Positions 6,306 to 9,582 of a stretch of DNA of 9,582 bases are shown here, piece after piece. The translations under genes and the position numbers were made by a program. The number at the start of each line of letters is the position of its first letter. The first letter of the stretch is position 1. Origin of the DNA: JAKPCT01 sp029553165. Lineage in GTDB: Bacteria; Bacillota; UBA4882; UBA8346. A model generated the notes under the pieces. The model saw only the letters and a list, made by a program, of their open reading frames with translations, searched no databases and had not been told where the DNA came from. The DNA lies in NCBI GenBank assembly GCA_035359995.1, contig DAORZT010000077.1, positions 1 through 9,582 of the forward strand, read 5' to 3'.

Positions 6306-6941
6306 ATGAATTATGGGATTAAGGCACAACAATTATTTGAAAATATCCAGGTAGCTCCCGATATTGAAGGAATTTACCGGAGAATGGGTTTTAATAAAAA
6401 ACTTACCCAATTAACAGCTAAAGATGCTGAAAAAATCAATAATAAAATCGAGCAAGGCCTTTCTTACTGTCATAACAAAGGAGTATTTGGCCGTTTTGAA
6501 ATTAATGAAAAGGATTTTGACTTTGTTAAAATTAACAATGATCTGATTTTTAAAAGTAAAGGCATTGCAAAACTACTGGCGGCTTCAGATGAAATAGTTT
6601 TGATGGCAGCAACATCGGGAGCGGAAGTCGCCAAAAAGATATTTGATGAGGTCCAAAACGGTGACATAACTTTTGGAGTGATCTTAGATGCAGTAGCATC
6701 CCAAAATACGGATGCTATTTTAGATTGGATGATGGGATTTTTAAATAAAGTACTAACCAGAGAAGGGAAGAGGCTGACTAAACACCGTTACAGTCCTGGG
6801 TATGGTGATTTAAATTTAGAATATCAAAAGGTAATTTATCAATTACTAAACTTGGAACGGCTTGATCTCAAGTTAACCGAGAAGTATATGCTGGTTCCTG
6901 AAAAGTCGGTAATAGCACTGGCCGGGATAGAAAGGATTTGA
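6306..6941 (+). CDS. Stand-alone methionine synthase activation (reactivation) domain protein
   Basis: Corresponds to the C-terminal SAM-binding activation domain of cobalamin-dependent methionine synthase, here as its own 211-residue protein. In the known family this domain binds S-adenosylmethionine, which methylates cob(II)alamin during reductive reactivation of the inactivated enzyme. Visible signatures are RYSPGYGD (161-168), equivalent to the R-x3-GYG SAM-binding stretch, and LTEKYMLVPEKSV (190-202), the family's LTES-x-M-x-P-x-KSV motif. A central segment (about 98-142, ATSGAEVAKKI then ILDAVASQNTDAILDWM) also matches the family plan. I chose ATG 6306 because GGAG (6296-6299) is 6 bases upstream; the in-frame TTG 6300 is adjacent to that site and too close. 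metH begins 7 bases after its TGA, and metH itself lacks this domain, so the two products should work together. Thermotoga maritima has the same arrangement (TM0269 beside TM0268). Confidence 0.85.
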   Translation: MNYGIKAQQLFENIQVAPDIEGIYRRMGFNKKLTQLTAKDAEKINNKIEQGLSYCHNKGVFGRFEINEKDFDFVKINNDLIFKSKGIAKLLAASDEIVLMAATSGAEVAKKIFDEVQNGDITFGVILDAVASQNTDAILDWMMGFLNKVLTREGKRLTKHRYSPGYGDLNLEYQKVIYQLLNLERLDLKLTEKYMLVPEKSVIALAGIERI

Positions 6942-6948
6942 AGAGTTA

Positions 6949-9357
6949 ATGAATTTACTGCAGTTTAAAAACTATTTGGAGAATAAACTCCTTATTTTGG
7001 ACGGAGCTACAGGTACAGAATTACAAAAAAAAGGGCTGCCTCTAGGAATTGCTCCTGAAGCATGGGTATTGGACAATCCGGAAGCCTTAATCGATCTCCA
7101 GCAGGAATATATCAAATCTGGTTCCGATGCAGTTTACAGTTTTACTTTTGGTGCCAATCGGCTTAAGTTAAGTCAATATGGACTACAAAACAGCGTTACT
7201 GATATTAATCGTAAATTAGTTGAGATATCAAGGAAAGCGGTTGGTAGGGAACAATTTGTTGCTGGAAATATCTCTAGTTTGGGGGTATTTATTCGTCCTT
7301 TTGGGGAATTAGACTTTGAAGAAGCAGTTACTATTTATAAAGAACAAGTCCAGGGTTTAGTTGCTGGTGGAGTAGATTTTTTTGTGATCGAGACGATTTC
7401 AGATATTCAGGAAGCGCGGGCAGCTTTGTTGGCGGTGAAAGAGTCCTGTCAACTACCAGTTTGTGTCAGTATGACATTTGACGCGGATGGGCGCACCTTA
7501 ACCGGAACCGATCCGGTTACAGCATTGATTACTTTACAGGCGTTAGGTGCAGATGCGATTGGTTGCAACTGTTCAGTTGGTCCGCAGGCGATGGTTGAAT
7601 TTATTAGACAGATGAGACCATATAGTAAGGTACCATTATTAGCAAAACCTAACGCTGGATTACCCAAGTTGATCGATAATCGGACTGTTTTTGATATGAA
7701 TCCGTCAGAGTTTGCCGAGTGGGGACAAGTGCTGGTAGAAGCAGGTGCGTCACTAATCGGAGGATGTTGTGGTACCACACCTGATTTTATTGCTCAACTT
7801 AGTCTGGAAGTTAAAAACAAAAAACCGGCACCGGTGAAACCCAATAACTATAGTGCATTAACCTCAGCCAGGAAGACGGTTTTTGTTGGTGGCTCCAATC
7901 CTGTTACCATTATTGGAGAACGGATTAATCCAACCGGTAAAAAACAACTACAAGCCAGTTTACGTGAAGGCAGTATGGCTGAAGTCCGCAGACTGGCTAC
8001 AGAACAAATCACAAAGGGCGCCACAGTTCTTGATGTAAATGTCGGGATGCCGGGGATCAATGAAGCGGAAGTTATGGTAAAAGCAGTTGAAGTCCTGGCG
8101 GTTATTGCTGATACTCCGCTTTCGATTGATTCATCAACTGTTGATGTTATTGAACAGGCGCTGCGAATCTATCCCGGTAGAGCAATAATTAATTCAATCT
8201 CAGCTGAAAAAACCAAGCTGGAACAGTTATTACCGATTGCCGCAAAATATGGGGCGATGTTTATTTTGCTGCCTTTAAACGAAGCCGGAATACCAAAAAC
8301 AGCAGTAGAGCGTTATGAGCTGATTAAGTTGGTCTATAATGAAGCATTAAAATTTGGGTTTAAGAAAGATGATATTGTTGTAGATGGATTGGTTATGACT
8401 GTTTCGTCAGATCAGACTGCGGCGGTGGAATGTTTAAATGTGATTGAGTGGTGCAAACAGGAATTTGGGGTTGGGACAGTAATCGGGCTTTCGAATGTTT
8501 CGTTTGGACTTCCCGAACGAAGCTGCTTAAATAGCGCATTTTTAGCAATGGCAATCGGAAAAGGCTTAACAATGGCAATTGCGAATCCTTCCTTGGACAC
8601 AATAATGCAAACCAAAATGGCAGCTGATGTTTTGGTAAATAAAGACAGTAACTGCCAAAGGTATATTACTTATTTTACTGCTGCGCCAAAAGAGGGACTA
8701 AGTGTAATTGAAAAAGAGGAAGTTAGTATTGAAAAACAGATCTATAATTCGGTGGTAAGCGGTAATAAAGAGGGAATAATACCGTTATTACAAAAGGCAA
8801 TCTCCGAAAATTATCAAGTTAATAAGATTGTTGATGAGCAATTAATTCCTGCGATTAATAAAGTTGGCGAGTTATATGAGAACAAATCTTACTTTTTACC
8901 GCAATTAATTCAAAGTGCAGAAACTATGAAGATTGCTTTTGAATATTTAGAGCCATACCTTAGAAATGAATCTAATTCAGATCAAAAAGCTAAGACAAGA
9001 GTGGTTATCGCGACAGTCAAAGGTGATATTCATGATATTGGGAAAAATATTGTAGTTTTAATGCTTAAAAATTATGGTTTTGAGGTATTGGATCTGGGAA
9101 AAGACGTTGACGCACCATCGATTGTACAGGCAGCAAAAGATTTTAATGCTAAAATTATTGGATTATCTGCCTTAATGACTACTACAATGACTGAGATGAA
9201 AGAAGTGATTAATTTAGCCCGAAAAGAGGGGATGACCTGCAAATTTATGGTTGGGGGCGCAGTAGTGACGCAAGAGTATGCTGATGAGATTGGAGCAGAT
9301 GGTTATTCGGAAGACGCGAACTCGGCCGTAAAGTTGGCGCAGAGGTTGTCGGAGTAG
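6949..9357 (+). CDS. metH: Cobalamin-dependent methionine synthase, lacking the activation domain
   Basis: Cytoplasmic enzyme that transfers the methyl group of 5-methyltetrahydrofolate via methylcobalamin to homocysteine, making methionine. Domain order over 802 residues: homocysteine S-methyltransferase barrel (about 5-290) with the zinc cysteines C208 (GCNCS) and C273/C274 (GGCCG); pterin-binding barrel (about 318-575) with IIGERINPTGKK, LDVNVGMPG and LSIDSST; helical cobalamin cap (about 590-675, including YFLPQLIQSAETM); and cobalamin Rossmann domain (about 683-802) with the cobalt-ligand H695 in GDIHDIGKN and later GLSALMTTTM. The roughly 340-residue activation domain found in E. coli MetH is absent; its counterpart is the gene immediately upstream. 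The length fits the short Thermotoga/Clostridia form. The ribosome binding site is weak (AAGGA 12 bases away or AAGAG within the 7-base gap), suggesting translational coupling. No cobalamin or SAM riboswitch, and no metF, is present nearby. Confidence 0.97.
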   Translation: MNLLQFKNYLENKLLILDGATGTELQKKGLPLGIAPEAWVLDNPEALIDLQQEYIKSGSDAVYSFTFGANRLKLSQYGLQNSVTDINRKLVEISRKAVGREQFVAGNISSLGVFIRPFGELDFEEAVTIYKEQVQGLVAGGVDFFVIETISDIQEARAALLAVKESCQLPVCVSMTFDADGRTLTGTDPVTALITLQALGADAIGCNCSVGPQAMVEFIRQMRPYSKVPLLAKPNAGLPKLIDNRTVFDMNPSEFAEWGQVLVEAGASLIGGCCGTTPDFIAQLSLEVKNKKPAPVKPNNYSALTSARKTVFVGGSNPVTIIGERINPTGKKQLQASLREGSMAEVRRLATEQITKGATVLDVNVGMPGINEAEVMVKAVEVLAVIADTPLSIDSSTVDVIEQALRIYPGRAIINSISAEKTKLEQLLPIAAKYGAMFILLPLNEAGIPKTAVERYELIKLVYNEALKFGFKKDDIVVDGLVMTVSSDQTAAVECLNVIEWCKQEFGVGTVIGLSNVSFGLPERSCLNSAFLAMAIGKGLTMAIANPSLDTIMQTKMAADVLVNKDSNCQRYITYFTAAPKEGLSVIEKEEVSIEKQIYNSVVSGNKEGIIPLLQKAISENYQVNKIVDEQLIPAINKVGELYENKSYFLPQLIQSAETMKIAFEYLEPYLRNESNSDQKAKTRVVIATVKGDIHDIGKNIVVLMLKNYGFEVLDLGKDVDAPSIVQAAKDFNAKIIGLSALMTTTMTEMKEVINLARKEGMTCKFMVGGAVVTQEYADEIGADGYSEDANSAVKLAQRLSE

Positions 9358-9386
9358 ATAATTTTAAAAAAATGAAAAATTAATGG

Positions 9387-9415
9387 TTGACAATATTAAA
9401 AACTTGTGATAAATT
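9387..9415 (+). promoter_or_regulatory. Upstream rRNA-operon promoter (P1)
   Basis: TTGACA (9387-9392), a 17-base spacer and TAAATT (9410-9415), the latter preceded by TGA so that it reads as an extended -10. It begins only 30 bases after the metH stop and points away from it. A short GNRA-loop hairpin, TGTC-GCGA-GACA (9424-9435), follows. Confidence 0.6.
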
Positions 9416-9467
9416 AAGATAGCTGTCGCGAGACAAGCAACATCAAAATGTAAATGATAAAAAGTAA

Positions 9468-9497
9468 TTGACAAATTCATTTGCAAAGTAGTATAAT
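9468..9497 (+). promoter_or_regulatory. Downstream rRNA-operon promoter (P2), fully consensus
   Basis: TTGACA (9468-9473), an 18-base spacer and TATAAT (9492-9497), both perfect hexamers; the strongest promoter in the window. The predicted start is near 9504, at a small CACC/GGTG hairpin (9506-9521). A tandem pair of strong promoters with AT-rich surroundings is typical of Bacillota rrn operons. Confidence 0.8.
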
Positions 9498-9503
9498 ATG
9501 AAA

Positions 9504-9582
9504 TGCACCTCATAAATGGTGTTATTTAAAGAAAGACTGAACCTTGAAAACTGAACAGTAGTACTAAATGAGAAGATCATTT
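9504..9582 (+). ncRNA. Pre-rRNA leader with boxA-like element, cut by the window edge
   Basis: The segment at 9537-9557, containing ACCTTGAAAACTGAACA, closely resembles the conserved CTTTGAAAACT leader/boxA element found upstream of 16S rRNA (and in the 16S-23S spacer) in Bacilli and Clostridia, where it supports antitermination and processing. No 16S start motif (AGAGTTTGATC) is reached before base 9582, so the rRNA gene itself is outside. A tRNA-first operon cannot be excluded. Confidence 0.65.

Noticed and set aside
1..9582. CRISPR array, insertion sequence, prophage or defence island
   Set aside because: No spaced short repeats, transposase motifs, terminal inverted repeats or defence-type domains were seen on either strand.

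Overview
The window reads as an AT-rich, low-GC Gram-positive chromosome (Bacillota, probably an anaerobic clostridial-type lineage). The pointers are strong AAGGAGG-type ribosome binding sites, TTG starts, consensus sigma-A promoters, simple hairpin/T-run terminators, a C. symbiosum-like hexameric glutamate dehydrogenase, and a methionine synthase whose reactivation domain is a separate gene, as in Thermotoga and many Clostridia. All genes are on the + strand. I cannot assign a genus from sequence alone. It looks like a metagenomic or draft short-read scaffold: a run of exactly 100 N at 4187-4286 is flanked by two identical 55-bp copies.

Left part (1-835): the C-terminal two thirds of an AprX-like subtilase with the catalytic Ser and oxyanion Asn but no Asp or His. 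Its frame is closed by a stop at 17-19, so the gene is broken or the sequence is mis-joined there. It ends in a clear terminator. Next (942-2689) comes a two-gene operon for an SsuB/SsuC (TauB/NrtD)-type ABC importer, ATPase plus permease, with overlapping genes, its own terminator and no substrate-binding protein in the window.

Middle (2713-4447): a consensus promoter, a leader of about 130 nt, a complete NADP-type glutamate dehydrogenase gene (interrupted only by the artefactual gap) and a 12-bp perfect terminator hairpin. A small four-helix membrane protein follows (4495-4950); a good promoter match overlaps its start codon.

Right part (5020-9357): an extended -10 promoter drives nagA (N-acetylglucosamine-6-phosphate deacetylase). 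Then come a stand-alone methionine synthase activation protein and, 7 nt after it, metH with homocysteine, folate and cobalamin domains but no C-terminal activation domain. The last two genes supply the complete cobalamin-dependent methionine synthase in two pieces. No terminator is seen between nagA and the activation gene, so all three may share a transcript.

The last 200 bases hold two tandem strong promoters and a boxA-like leader of the kind found before 16S rRNA genes, so an rRNA operon very probably begins just past the right edge. No CRISPR array, insertion sequence, tRNA, phage gene or defence system was found. I see no convincing novel system; the most useful observations are the gap artefact, the split methionine synthase, the rRNA leader directly behind metH, and several start or promoter oddities.
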